Translations under genes and position numbers: made by a program
The notes under the pieces: model-generated
What the model saw: the letters and a program-made list of their open reading frames with translations, nothing else
Told to the model about the DNA's origin: nothing
The model's database searches: none
NCBI GenBank assembly: GCA_016204975.1
Contig: JACQJP010000045.1
Coordinates: forward strand, 1-52,525
Length of the DNA stretch: 52,525 nt
Origin: Elusimicrobiota bacterium
Lineage (GTDB): Bacteria > Elusimicrobiota > Elusimicrobia > JACQJP01
Direction: 5' to 3'
Shown: in pieces, positions 1-8,426 of the stretch
Position numbering within the stretch: position 1 is the first letter of the stretch
Layout of the letters: each line of letters opens with the position of its first letter

Positions 1-125
1 GCCGAAGATGGGCCTCCCCGAAGGGCCAAGGCACTTTGGGGCTGCGACTGCGTTGTTCGTCGCTCACATAGCCTCCAGCTATGCCACGCTCCTCACGCCT
101 TGTCTCGCTCCCAAATTGACTTGGC
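1..125. repeat. REP-like palindromic sequence upstream of fabG
   Basis: This stretch has no convincing gene. It contains a perfect 6-bp hairpin at 67-83 (CATAGC, loop CTCCA, GCTATG), flanked by CGCTC-rich direct motifs on both sides. That layout recalls the intergenic palindromic elements scattered in many bacterial genomes. It runs up to a few bases before the fabG start. No second copy is visible in this window, so calling it dispersed is an inference from its form. Confidence 0.4.
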
Positions 126-129
126 AAAT

Positions 130-891
130 ATGTCATTAATTTCTTCACGGACCCTAAAAGACCGCGTGGCCATCTTGACCGGAGCCGCCCAAGGAATCGG
201 CGAGGCGACCGCACGCCTCTTCGCCGAGGCCGGGGCGAAACTGGTATTATGTGACCTGGAAGAAGAGAAACTAGAGCTGTCCGCCAAAAAAATTGCGGCC
301 GCCCATGGCACAGAAATCCTAACCCTCAAAACGGATGTGACCCGCCCGCAGGACTGCGAAACCGCCGTCCAGCGCGCGATTGACAGATTCAAAAAAATTG
401 ATATACTCATCAACAACGCGGGAGTCACACGAGACGGCCTCCTGCTGCGGATGTCCGACGAGGACTGGAACTTCGTCATGGACGTCAACCTCAAAGGAGC
501 ATTCTTTTTTATCCGGGCCGTTCTGCGTCCCATGGTGAAGCAAAGGAGCGGCCGCATCGTCAACATCGCCTCCGTAATCGGCCAGATGGGGAACGCCGGC
601 CAGGCCAACTACGCCGCCTCCAAAGGCGGACTGATCGCCCTGACGAAAACCTGCGCAAGAGAACTGGCCAGCCGCAACATCCTCATCAACGCCATCGCCC
701 CTGGATTTATTCGAACGCGCCTCACGGAGGTTCTCCCGGAAGAGGTTAAAAAGCAACATCTCGCTTCCATTCCGCTGGGGCGTTTCGGAGAACCGGAGGA
801 GATCGCCTCCGCGGCCCTGTTTTTGGCGTCGGACGATTCCCCTTACATCACCGGACAAGTCTTAGGGGTCAACGGTGGATCTTACATGTGA
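130..891 (+). CDS. fabG: 3-oxoacyl-[acyl-carrier-protein] reductase FabG
   Basis: This is a short-chain dehydrogenase that reduces 3-oxoacyl-ACP with NADPH in the fatty-acid elongation cycle. The 253-residue product has the Rossmann motif TGAAQGIG at 17-24, NNAG at 95-98, the catalytic Ser at about 148 and the YAASK pair Tyr161/Lys165, all spaced as in E. coli FabG. A TTG at 100 would add ten residues, but that extension reads out of the palindromic sequence upstream, so the ATG at 130 is preferred. acpP follows after 21 bp, the usual fab-cluster order, which supports FabG over other SDR enzymes. Anything upstream in the cluster is outside the window. Confidence 0.93.
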   Translation: MSLISSRTLKDRVAILTGAAQGIGEATARLFAEAGAKLVLCDLEEEKLELSAKKIAAAHGTEILTLKTDVTRPQDCETAVQRAIDRFKKIDILINNAGVTRDGLLLRMSDEDWNFVMDVNLKGAFFFIRAVLRPMVKQRSGRIVNIASVIGQMGNAGQANYAASKGGLIALTKTCARELASRNILINAIAPGFIRTRLTEVLPEEVKKQHLASIPLGRFGEPEEIASAALFLASDDSPYITGQVLGVNGGSYM

Positions 892-912
892 CACAAGGAG
901 GATAGGGCAGCC

Positions 913-1158
913 ATGGCAACAATCAACGTAGAGGAAAAGGTCAAAGGGATCATCGTAGAGCAACTGGGCGTGGATGCGGCGGAGGTCGCTCCCCAAGCCC
1001 ATTTTGTCAACGACCTGGGAGCCGATTCACTAGATACCGTGGAACTGGTGATGGCCCTGGAAGAAGAATTCGACATGGAAATTCCGGACGAAGAGGCGGA
1101 AAAGATACAGACCGTCGGGCAGGCCATCGAATACATCAAAACCCACGCCAAAAAATAG
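913..1158 (+). CDS. acpP: acyl carrier protein
   Basis: This small acidic protein (81 residues) carries growing acyl chains on a 4'-phosphopantetheine arm. The attachment site is Ser39 in [10 protein letters not shown], and the rest of the four-helix ACP fold is recognisable ([16 protein letters not shown]). A strong AAGGAGG ribosome site at 895-901 precedes the ATG. It lies between fabG and rnc, a very common bacterial order, and is almost certainly the housekeeping ACP of fatty-acid synthesis. Confidence 0.96.
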   Translation: MATINVEEKVKGIIVEQLGVDAAEVAPQAHFVNDLGADSLDTVELVMALEEEFDMEIPDEEAEKIQTVGQAIEYIKTHAKK

Positions 1159-1173
1159 CCCCATCCTTTTTTC

Positions 1174-1854
1174 ATGCCCGATGCCTCCCTTTCACGGCTG
1201 GAGAAGAGCCTGGGGTACCATTTCCAAACCCCGGCGCTGCGAGATGAGGCGCTAACCCACAAGTCCCACGCCTCAGGTTCAGGGAACTCCCTCCACAATG
1301 AGCGCTTGGAATTTCTGGGCGACAGCGTGCTCTCCGTGGTGGTGGCCCATTACCTGTTTCAGCGCTTCCCCCGTTGGGATGAGGGGCGGCTGTCGAAGCT
1401 GAAGTCCCTGCTGGTCTCTCGAAGCAGCCTCGCGGAGTGGGCCCGGAAACTGGATCTGGGAACCTATCTGCGCCTCAGCCCCGGTGAATCCTCTTCGGGA
1501 GGCCGCGAAAGGGAGAGCCTGCTGGCCAACGTTTTTGAGGCGGTTTTAGGGGCGATGTTTCTGGAGAAGGGTTTGGAGCCGGTGGAGAAGCTGGTGCGCA
1601 AATATTTAGATCCAAAAAAACGCTTCGTGGAGACAGACCACAAAAGCAAGCTCCAGGAGATGGTGCAAAGCCGATACCAGACGCTGCCGGCCTATACGGT
1701 GCTGGGCGCCATCGGTCCGGACCACGACAAGACCTTTGAGACGGAGGTTCGGCTCAAGAAGAAACGGGTCGGCATAGGATCCGGCAAAAGCAAGAAGGAA
1801 GCGGAGCAGGCTGCCGCTAAAGACGCCTTGCAGAACCTAAAGATTCAAACTTAA
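1174..1854 (+). CDS. rnc: ribonuclease III
   Basis: This double-strand-specific endoribonuclease (226 residues) processes rRNA precursors and structured mRNAs. The signature NERLEFLGDS is at 42-51, and the C-terminal third is a double-stranded-RNA-binding domain ending GSGKSKKEAEQAAAKDAL. The metal-binding helix reads LLANVFEAV, with Asn119 where E. coli has the ligand Asp114; the partner Glu122 is present. The gene follows acpP after 15 bp. Its stop codon lies inside the ribosome site of the next gene (TAAGGAGGA), so translation of the two is probably linked. Confidence 0.95.
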   Translation: MPDASLSRLEKSLGYHFQTPALRDEALTHKSHASGSGNSLHNERLEFLGDSVLSVVVAHYLFQRFPRWDEGRLSKLKSLLVSRSSLAEWARKLDLGTYLRLSPGESSSGGRERESLLANVFEAVLGAMFLEKGLEPVEKLVRKYLDPKKRFVETDHKSKLQEMVQSRYQTLPAYTVLGAIGPDHDKTFETEVRLKKKRVGIGSGKSKKEAEQAAAKDALQNLKIQT

Positions 1855-1863
1855 GGAGGACCG

Positions 1864-3111
1864 ATGGACTATCAACTCACAGAAGATCAACGAACCATTA
1901 TTGAGCTGGCCCGCGAAATCGCCCAGAAGAAAATTGTGAAGGTCCGCGAGGAGTACGACGAAAAGGAGAAATTCCCCTGGGATATCGTGGAGGAGATCCG
2001 CAAGGCGGACCTCTTCGGGGTCTATCTTCCTGAAGAATACGGAGGCACCGGTGGAGGGAACCTCGAACTGGGGCTGGTAGTAGAAGAGCTCTCCCGAGCC
2101 TGCGGAGGCATCTCGCTGTGTGTGGCCACCTCCGCCCTGTGCGCCTTTCCCATCCTTATTTTTGGAAACGAGGCGCAGAAAAAAAAGTGGCTGACAGACC
2201 TGGCCTCCGGAAAGCGCCTGGGGGCCTTTACCATCACGGAACCTGAAGCAGGCTCGGACGCCACCTCCACCAAGACCACGGCGCGCCTGGAGGGAAACCA
2301 CTACGTGATTGACGGAACCAAAAATTTCTGCTCCTCCGGAGAGGCGGCCCAGATCTATACCCTGTTTGCCTCGACCAACCCCCGGCGGGGGCCTCGGGGC
2401 ATCTCGGCGTTTGTGGTGGAGAAGGGAACCCCCGGGTTTTCCTTCGGCAAGAAGGAAAAGAAAATGGGCATCCGAGCCAACTCCACCTATGAGCTCATCT
2501 TCCACAACTGCAAGGTCCCCAAGGAAAATCTGCTGGGCCAGGAAGGCGCGGGACTTCTGGTGGCGCAGGGAACCTTCGACTACTCCCGCCCCGGCGTGGC
2601 CTCCCAGGCCTTGGGGATCGCCCAAGGGGCTCTGGATGAGACCTTAAGCTATATCCGCATACGCAAACAGTTTAACCAAACCATCATCAGTTTTCAGGCC
2701 ATTCAACACATGATGGCCGACTGCGCCACGCAAATCGAGGCGGCCCGAGCCCTTCTCTACAGCGTCTGCCGAGCCATGGACCGGCAGCTTCACGCAGCCG
2801 TCCAAGAGTCTGCGAAAAACAAAAAAACGGTCCATGAGACCCTCCGAGCGATGGGGGCAAGCCGCTGGACCAAGGAGTCGGCCATGGTGAAGCTCTTCTG
2901 CTCGGACATGGCCATGCGGGTCACCACCGATTGCGTCCAGATGTGCGGGGGCATCGGGTTTATGAGAGATTTCCCGGTGGAAAAATACATGCGGGATGCC
3001 AAGATCACCCAGATCTACGAGGGGACCAACCAAATCCAGCGCAATGAAATCGCCATGATGCTGATCAAAGAACTCGCCCAACAGGGCCGCAGAGCCGCAG
3101 CGGCCGCCTAG
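1864..3111 (+). CDS. acyl-CoA dehydrogenase
   Basis: This FAD-dependent enzyme (415 residues) oxidises an acyl-CoA to the trans-2-enoyl-CoA and passes electrons to an electron-transfer flavoprotein. The FAD/substrate motif ITEPEAGSDAT is in the middle domain. The catalytic base is Glu386 in QIYEGTNQIQRNEI, in the position of short- and medium-chain enzymes. The protein is about 30 residues longer than usual because of a segment around residues 305-335 (ESAKNKKTVHETLRAMG) before the last helices. The ribosome site overlaps the rnc stop. Sitting beside fatty-acid synthesis genes, it could act in acyl-chain turnover; the exact substrate is not readable. Confidence 0.9.
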   Translation: MDYQLTEDQRTIIELAREIAQKKIVKVREEYDEKEKFPWDIVEEIRKADLFGVYLPEEYGGTGGGNLELGLVVEELSRACGGISLCVATSALCAFPILIFGNEAQKKKWLTDLASGKRLGAFTITEPEAGSDATSTKTTARLEGNHYVIDGTKNFCSSGEAAQIYTLFASTNPRRGPRGISAFVVEKGTPGFSFGKKEKKMGIRANSTYELIFHNCKVPKENLLGQEGAGLLVAQGTFDYSRPGVASQALGIAQGALDETLSYIRIRKQFNQTIISFQAIQHMMADCATQIEAARALLYSVCRAMDRQLHAAVQESAKNKKTVHETLRAMGASRWTKESAMVKLFCSDMAMRVTTDCVQMCGGIGFMRDFPVEKYMRDAKITQIYEGTNQIQRNEIAMMLIKELAQQGRRAAAAA

Positions 3112-3121
3112 AGGCAGCGGG

Positions 3122-4252
3122 ATGAAACTGGCCGTCTTAAAAGAAACCTCTCCCGGAGAGCGCCGGGTAGCCCTCGTTCCGGAGGGGGTTGCGCGCCTAC
3201 GTCCGCAGGGACTGGAGGTCTGGGTGGAAAGCGGGGCGGGGGAGGCGGCCCATTTCAATGATGCCCTGTACCGGCAGTCCGGAGCCCAGGTGGAGGGCTC
3301 CCGCCAGGCGCTCCTCCAAGGCGCCGACCTGATTCTAAAGATCCACCCACCACAGATACAGGAGATCCAACAGATGCCGGAGGGCGCGACCCTCATCAGC
3401 CTGTTGTATCCGACCCTCTATCCGCAACCGTTGGAGGCGCTGCGCCAAAGAAGGATGAGCGCCTTCGCCGTAGATTGCATTCCCCGGACCACCCTGGCTC
3501 AAACCATGGATGTTTTGAGCTCCCAGGCCTCGATCGCCGGATACGTGGCGGTTCTACTGGCCGCCAGAGCCCTTCCCAGATTTTTTCCGATGATGATGAC
3601 CGCCGCGGGAACCATCCCACCGGCCAAGGTTCTGGTGCTGGGAGCTGGAGTGGCGGGGCTTTGTGCCGTAGCCACCTCTCGAAGGCTGGGAGCCTCGGTG
3701 GAGGTCTTCGACGTCCGTCGGGCCGTCAAGGAGCAGGTGCAGAGCCTGGGGGCCAAATTCGTGGAGGTAGAAAGCGCTGAGGATGCCGAAACCGCAGGGG
3801 GCTACGCCAAGGAGACCTCCCAGGAGTATCAACACCAGCAAGCGGAGTTGATCGGCCGCCACATCATCAAGTCGGATGTCTGCATTACCACAGCCTTGAT
3901 TCCCGACAAAAAGGCCCCGACCCTCATCACCCAAAAGATGGTCCAGGAAATGAAACCGGGATCGGTCGTGGTGGATCTAGCCGCGGAGCAGGGTGGAAAC
4001 TGCGAGCTCACCCAACCCAACTCTGAAACGGTGGCCCACGGCGTCACCCTCATCGGCTGGCTCAACCTTCCCAGCTTTTTGGCCACGGACGCCAGCAGAA
4101 CCTACTCCAAAAATATGGAAAATCTCCTTTTCTACCTCCTGAAGGATCATAGGATCCGTTTCGACACCAACGACGAAATCATCCGGGGCAGCCTGAAAAC
4201 GCACGGCGGCAAAAATCTGGAAGGACACCCGCACGCAGTTGCAAAGCCTTAG
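3122..4252 (+). CDS. pntAA: NAD(P) transhydrogenase, alpha subunit part 1 (NAD-binding domain I)
   Basis: This soluble subunit (376 residues) of the proton-translocating transhydrogenase binds NAD(H) and exchanges hydride with NADP on PntB. It belongs to the alanine-dehydrogenase/PNT family, with N-terminal KETSPGERRVALVPEG and the dinucleotide motif GAGVAGLCAVATSRRLG. The alpha subunit is split into two genes, as in Rhodospirillum-type enzymes, so the membrane part is the next gene. It starts 10 bp after the acyl-CoA dehydrogenase and belongs to the same run. Confidence 0.94.
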   Translation: MKLAVLKETSPGERRVALVPEGVARLRPQGLEVWVESGAGEAAHFNDALYRQSGAQVEGSRQALLQGADLILKIHPPQIQEIQQMPEGATLISLLYPTLYPQPLEALRQRRMSAFAVDCIPRTTLAQTMDVLSSQASIAGYVAVLLAARALPRFFPMMMTAAGTIPPAKVLVLGAGVAGLCAVATSRRLGASVEVFDVRRAVKEQVQSLGAKFVEVESAEDAETAGGYAKETSQEYQHQQAELIGRHIIKSDVCITTALIPDKKAPTLITQKMVQEMKPGSVVVDLAAEQGGNCELTQPNSETVAHGVTLIGWLNLPSFLATDASRTYSKNMENLLFYLLKDHRIRFDTNDEIIRGSLKTHGGKNLEGHPHAVAKP

Positions 4253-4260
4253 CGCTCTCT

Positions 4261-4548
4261 ATGGTTCAAGAACTTCTCTTCGGCGTCTATATCTTCGTCC
4301 TAGCGGTCTTTGTCGGCTTTGAACTGATCTCCAAGATCCCGCCCATCCTGCACACCCCCCTGATGTCCGGATCGAACGCCATCTCCGGCATCACGATCGT
4401 CGGAGCCATGATCGCCACATCCCACGCCTCCTCTTTCATCCTCCAGGCGTTGGCCTTTACGGCCGTGGTCTTTGCCGTCCTCAACGTCGTGGGGGGATAT
4501 TTGATAACCGACCGGATGCTGCGGATGTTTAAGAAAAAGAGTCCTTAG
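4261..4548 (+). CDS. pntAB: NAD(P) transhydrogenase, alpha subunit part 2 (membrane)
   Basis: This 95-residue integral membrane subunit has about three hydrophobic helices (VYIFVLAVFVGFELISKIP; NAISGITIVGAMIA; the ALAFTAVVFAVLNVVGGY region). It forms part of the proton channel with PntB. It begins 8 bp after pntAA, and its TAG stop is immediately followed by the pntB ATG, so the three subunits are clearly one transcription unit. Confidence 0.93.
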   Translation: MVQELLFGVYIFVLAVFVGFELISKIPPILHTPLMSGSNAISGITIVGAMIATSHASSFILQALAFTAVVFAVLNVVGGYLITDRMLRMFKKKSP

Positions 4549-5925
4549 ATGTCCACCCTGATCTCCTTGGCCTACCTGTCCGCTGCGGTCCTGTTCATGC
4601 TCGGCCTTAAACAACTCAGCTCCGTCGAGACGGCCCGGACCGGGAACCTGCTGTCTTTGACCGGCATGGGCCTGGCGATCTGCGCCACCGCCCTGAAGCT
4701 CAGCGGTCAAAACCTTCCCCTGCTGTTGGGCGCAGCCGCCCTGGGAACCCTGCTGGGCACGGTCTCCGCTCTCCGGGCTCCCATGACCGCCATGCCCCAG
4801 ATGGTGGCCCTCTTCAACGGTTTCGGGGGAGGGGCCTCCGCCCTGGTGGCCGTCCTGGAGTTCTACAAGGAATTCGGACGTCTCGCCCCGCTCAGTTGCG
4901 TCACCATCTTTCTCTCCGCCTTCGTGGGATGGATCACCCTGACCGGCAGCCTGGTGGCCTTCGGCAAACTCCAGGGAATACTCTCCGGGAAACCGATCCT
5001 CCTGCCGGGCCGCCACCTGCAGCTGGTGATGATTCTATCGGGCATCCTGGCCCTGGGAGTCTATCAAACCGTCGCCGGCCCCCAACCCCCAGCCTTTCTG
5101 GCCCTATGCGCCCTGTCGATTTTGCTGGGGGTGCTTCTGGTGATCCCCATCGGCGGGGCCGACATGCCGGTGGTGATCTCGCTGTTGAACTCCTATTCCG
5201 GAATTGCAGTGGCTCTGACCGGATTTGTCCTGTTCAATCACGCCCTGATCATCACCGGTTCCTTGGTGGGAGCCTCCGGACTCATCCTGACCCGCATCAT
5301 GTGCAAGGCCATGAACCGCTCCCTGGCCCATGTCCTGTTCGGAGGGTTCGGCACCGAAGCCTCTGGGGCGGCGCCCGGCGCCTCGACGGGGGGGGGCGTC
5401 AAGGAAGCCACCCCGCAGGACGCGGTCACCGTCCTGGAAAACTCACGCCACCTGATCATCGTCCCCGGATACGGCATGGCGGTCGCCCAGGCTCAATACG
5501 CGGTCCGGGACTTAGCCCGCGCCCTGGAGGGAAAAGGGGTCGCCGTCCAATACGCCATCCACCCCGTGGCGGGCAGAATGCCCGGCCACATGAACGTCCT
5601 TTTGGCGGAGGCCAACGTCCCCTACGACCAACTCTTCGACTTGGACCAAATCAACGACCGGTTTGCGCAGACCGATGCCGCCCTCATCGTCGGGGCCAAC
5701 GATGTGGTCAATCCCGCGGCGAAGGAGGAGCCCGCCAGCCCCATCTACGGCATGCCCATCTTAAACGCCCAAGCCGCCCGCACCGTCATCGTGCTCAAGC
5801 GCAGCTTGAACCCGGGATTTGCCGGAATCGAAAACGCGCTTTTTACCCGCCCCAACACCCTGATGGTCTTTGGAGATGCCAAGAAAACCTTGACCCAGAT
5901 GGCCTCCATTTTGAAACAGGAGTAG
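4549..5925 (+). CDS. pntB: NAD(P) transhydrogenase, beta subunit
   Basis: This 458-residue membrane subunit has an N-terminal block of about nine hydrophobic helices (to about residue 260). A Gly/Ala-rich hinge (around GAAPGASTGGG) follows, then the C-terminal NADP-binding domain III with IIVPGYGMAVAQAQ, the HPVAGRMPGHMNVLLAEA segment and VGANDVVNPAA. With PntAA and PntAB it couples proton entry to NADPH formation. NADPH is the reductant used by FabG at the start of the same gene run, a plausible reason for the grouping. Confidence 0.95.
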   Translation: MSTLISLAYLSAAVLFMLGLKQLSSVETARTGNLLSLTGMGLAICATALKLSGQNLPLLLGAAALGTLLGTVSALRAPMTAMPQMVALFNGFGGGASALVAVLEFYKEFGRLAPLSCVTIFLSAFVGWITLTGSLVAFGKLQGILSGKPILLPGRHLQLVMILSGILALGVYQTVAGPQPPAFLALCALSILLGVLLVIPIGGADMPVVISLLNSYSGIAVALTGFVLFNHALIITGSLVGASGLILTRIMCKAMNRSLAHVLFGGFGTEASGAAPGASTGGGVKEATPQDAVTVLENSRHLIIVPGYGMAVAQAQYAVRDLARALEGKGVAVQYAIHPVAGRMPGHMNVLLAEANVPYDQLFDLDQINDRFAQTDAALIVGANDVVNPAAKEEPASPIYGMPILNAQAARTVIVLKRSLNPGFAGIENALFTRPNTLMVFGDAKKTLTQMASILKQE

Positions 5926-5935
5926 CCCGCAAACC

Positions 5936-8356
5936 ATGGAGCTGGAATTTCGCTGCGGCCGGCTTCGAGAGGGGTCCTATGCCGCCAACCTCAGGGCGCA
6001 TCTTCTGGGAAGCGAGCCCCGTTACGCCCCAGACCAAGACTGGGACTCCCTGCATATCCGCCTGGAGCTCCAGATCCACCCACAACACAGAACGGTCCAG
6101 GGAATCTGCACCACCGCCCTCAAGGCCCTGGCGGAAAAGACCAACCGTATTCTGTTTGACGCGGTGGCGATGCGCATCCAGGGCGTTTCCCTGGATTCCG
6201 GGAAAAAATGCGCCTACCGCTACGATGGAAAAAAACTGAGCGTCCGACTCCCCCGCAGCTGGAAGAGATTCGAAATCCTCACTCTCTCCATTCGCTACTC
6301 CTTAAAAAATCCTCCGGCCGGACTCCACTTCATACGCCGGCCCCTCCAGGTCTGGAGCCAAGGACAGCCGGAGGAATCCCGCTTCTGGTTTCCCTGCCAC
6401 GACGCCCCGCACGAGAAGGCCACCTCGGAGGTAGTGGCCACCGTCCCCTCGGGATTTGTAGCCGTCTCCAATGGAATTCTGGCGGAGGACTCCCGAAATC
6501 CCAAAACAAAAAAAGCCACTTTTCACTGGCAGATGAACTCCCCGCACTCGGTCTATCTCATCGCCTTGGCCATCGGACGCTTCGGGACAGTGGAGGAGAA
6601 ATGGGAAAACATTCCCGTCCTCTACTTCTGCGAAAAGGGCCGGGAGGAGGAGGCCAGACGGGGATTTGGCAAAACCCCCAAGGCCATGGAGTTCTTCTCC
6701 CGAAAGATCGGGCTGCGCTACCCCTACGAGAAATACGCGCAGGTCGCCGCCGCCCAGTTTCCGGGCGGAATGGAGAATACCACCTGCACCCTGCAGACCG
6801 ACGCGGCCCTGTTGGACGCGCGCGCCGCGCTGGACGTGGACTTCGACCGCCTGGTGGCCCACGAGCTGGCCCACCAATGGTTCGGGGACCTGTTGACCTG
6901 CCGAGACTGGTCCCACGCCTGGCTCAACGAGGGATTCGCCACCTACTTCGAGGCCCTCTTTACGGAGCACGATAAAGGAAAAGAAGAATTCCAATATGAA
7001 CTCCATGAAAACGCCCAGGCCTACTTCCACGAAACGGAGAAGAGATACCACCGTCCCGTGGTCAGCTCCCTTTATAAACATCCCCATACCCTGTTTGACC
7101 GTCACCTCTACGAAAAAGGCGCCGCAGTCCTGCACATGCTACGCCACCTTTTGGGGGAGGAGTCCTGGTGGGAGGTCATCCGGCATTACGTGAAGCGTTG
7201 CCGAAACCAATCGGTGGAAACCAAAGACTTTCTGGAGGCGATCCGCGCAGTGACCGGAAAAAATGCGGAGCCCTTCTTCGACCAGTGGGTCTTCGCCGCC
7301 GGTTACCCCTCCTTGACCGCCTACTACCATTGGGAGAAATCCAAAAAAACGGTCTCCCTCTGGATCACCCAGAAACAATCCGGCCCCGGCTTCCCCAATT
7401 GTTTCAAATTTCCAATCACCTTCGAGTTCTACGTACAAGGCCGCAGGAAGCGCTTTCAGGAACAGATTGAAAAAAAAGAACACACCTTTTCCTACCGGCT
7501 TGCCGCCGAACCCCGGATGGCGTTTCTGGACCCGGAAAACGTTATCTTAAAGAAGCTGCGGTTTATCAAACCCCTGGCCCTGTTCCAAGAAGAGCTGCTC
7601 CATGCTCCGCACGCGATCTGCCGGTTGCAGGCCGCCCAAGCTCTGGCCTCCTATCCTTCTGCGGAGATCCTGGAACTTTTTGGGCGGGCCTTCCGGAGAG
7701 AAAAGTTCTGGGGGGTGCAAGCCGAAATCGCCCGCTCCGCCGGGGCCATGCGCCTCCCCCAGGCCTTGGAGCTTCTTACGCTCTGGGCCCGCACGCCCCA
7801 CCCCAAGGCCCGCCGGGCAGTCCTGCGCGCCTTAGGGAATTTTTCCGTGCCGAAAGCGCATCGCCTTCTGGAACAAGTCTGCCGGCGCGACCCCAGCTAC
7901 CTGGTGGCGGCCCAAGCCCTGCGCAGCCTGGCCCAGGCCGGAGGGCCGCGAACGGCAAAAATGATTTCGGAAAACCTGCAGAAAAAATCCTGGTGGGAGG
8001 TTCTGCGCGCGGCAGCCGTCTCCGCCCTCGCCGACCAAAAAAAACTCAGGGAGATTCCCCGCCTGATACGCTTCACCCAAGCCCGCCATCCCTACCCCCT
8101 CCGAAGCGCCGCCATTCGTGGCCTCCTGGAGGCCGGGGGACCTCGGGCCAATACCTTCCAAATCCTGCTGGGGCTTCTTTGTGATCCGGATGAACGGATC
8201 CAAATCCTCGCTCTGCGAAGCATCGGGGAGTGGGGAAACAATGAGGCCACCGACGCCATCCAAAAACTCCAGAAAAAAACGGCCAACCAGAGGATCCAGT
8301 CCGCCTGCCAGGAGGCGATCGCCCAAATCCGCGGCCACGTAGACTCCCCGACATAA
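5936..8356 (+). CDS. M1 family zinc aminopeptidase with C-terminal HEAT-like repeats
   Basis: This metallopeptidase (806 residues) removes N-terminal residues from peptides. The gluzincin site is complete: HELAH at 309-313, the third zinc ligand Glu332 in NEGFATYFE, and the exopeptidase motif GGMEN at about 279-283. The C-terminal third (from about 560) is a set of helical repeats of the HEAT/PBS-lyase kind (LPQALELLTLWARTPHPKAR; DERIQILALRSIGEWG), as in aminopeptidase N and leukotriene A4 hydrolase relatives. No signal peptide is seen, so it is probably cytoplasmic. It follows pntB after 10 bp. Confidence 0.9.
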   Translation: MELEFRCGRLREGSYAANLRAHLLGSEPRYAPDQDWDSLHIRLELQIHPQHRTVQGICTTALKALAEKTNRILFDAVAMRIQGVSLDSGKKCAYRYDGKKLSVRLPRSWKRFEILTLSIRYSLKNPPAGLHFIRRPLQVWSQGQPEESRFWFPCHDAPHEKATSEVVATVPSGFVAVSNGILAEDSRNPKTKKATFHWQMNSPHSVYLIALAIGRFGTVEEKWENIPVLYFCEKGREEEARRGFGKTPKAMEFFSRKIGLRYPYEKYAQVAAAQFPGGMENTTCTLQTDAALLDARAALDVDFDRLVAHELAHQWFGDLLTCRDWSHAWLNEGFATYFEALFTEHDKGKEEFQYELHENAQAYFHETEKRYHRPVVSSLYKHPHTLFDRHLYEKGAAVLHMLRHLLGEESWWEVIRHYVKRCRNQSVETKDFLEAIRAVTGKNAEPFFDQWVFAAGYPSLTAYYHWEKSKKTVSLWITQKQSGPGFPNCFKFPITFEFYVQGRRKRFQEQIEKKEHTFSYRLAAEPRMAFLDPENVILKKLRFIKPLALFQEELLHAPHAICRLQAAQALASYPSAEILELFGRAFRREKFWGVQAEIARSAGAMRLPQALELLTLWARTPHPKARRAVLRALGNFSVPKAHRLLEQVCRRDPSYLVAAQALRSLAQAGGPRTAKMISENLQKKSWWEVLRAAAVSALADQKKLREIPRLIRFTQARHPYPLRSAAIRGLLEAGGPRANTFQILLGLLCDPDERIQILALRSIGEWGNNEATDAIQKLQKKTANQRIQSACQEAIAQIRGHVDSPT

Positions 8357-8426
8357 CCATGCCCCCCACGGCAATCCCCCGCAATCCCCTCTCCCCTCAG
8401 AGGAAAGGACCGGGTGAGAACGAGGA

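Noticed and set aside
319-858. Long open frame on the - strand inside fabG, and many similar ones opposite pntB, smc, ribBA and alaS
   Set aside because: G+C-rich coding DNA keeps the opposite strand open. These frames lack ribosome sites and family motifs, while the + strand genes are certain.
4252-4261. Frameshift splitting PntA
   Set aside because: The two-gene alpha subunit with a separate small membrane part is a known natural form of transhydrogenase.
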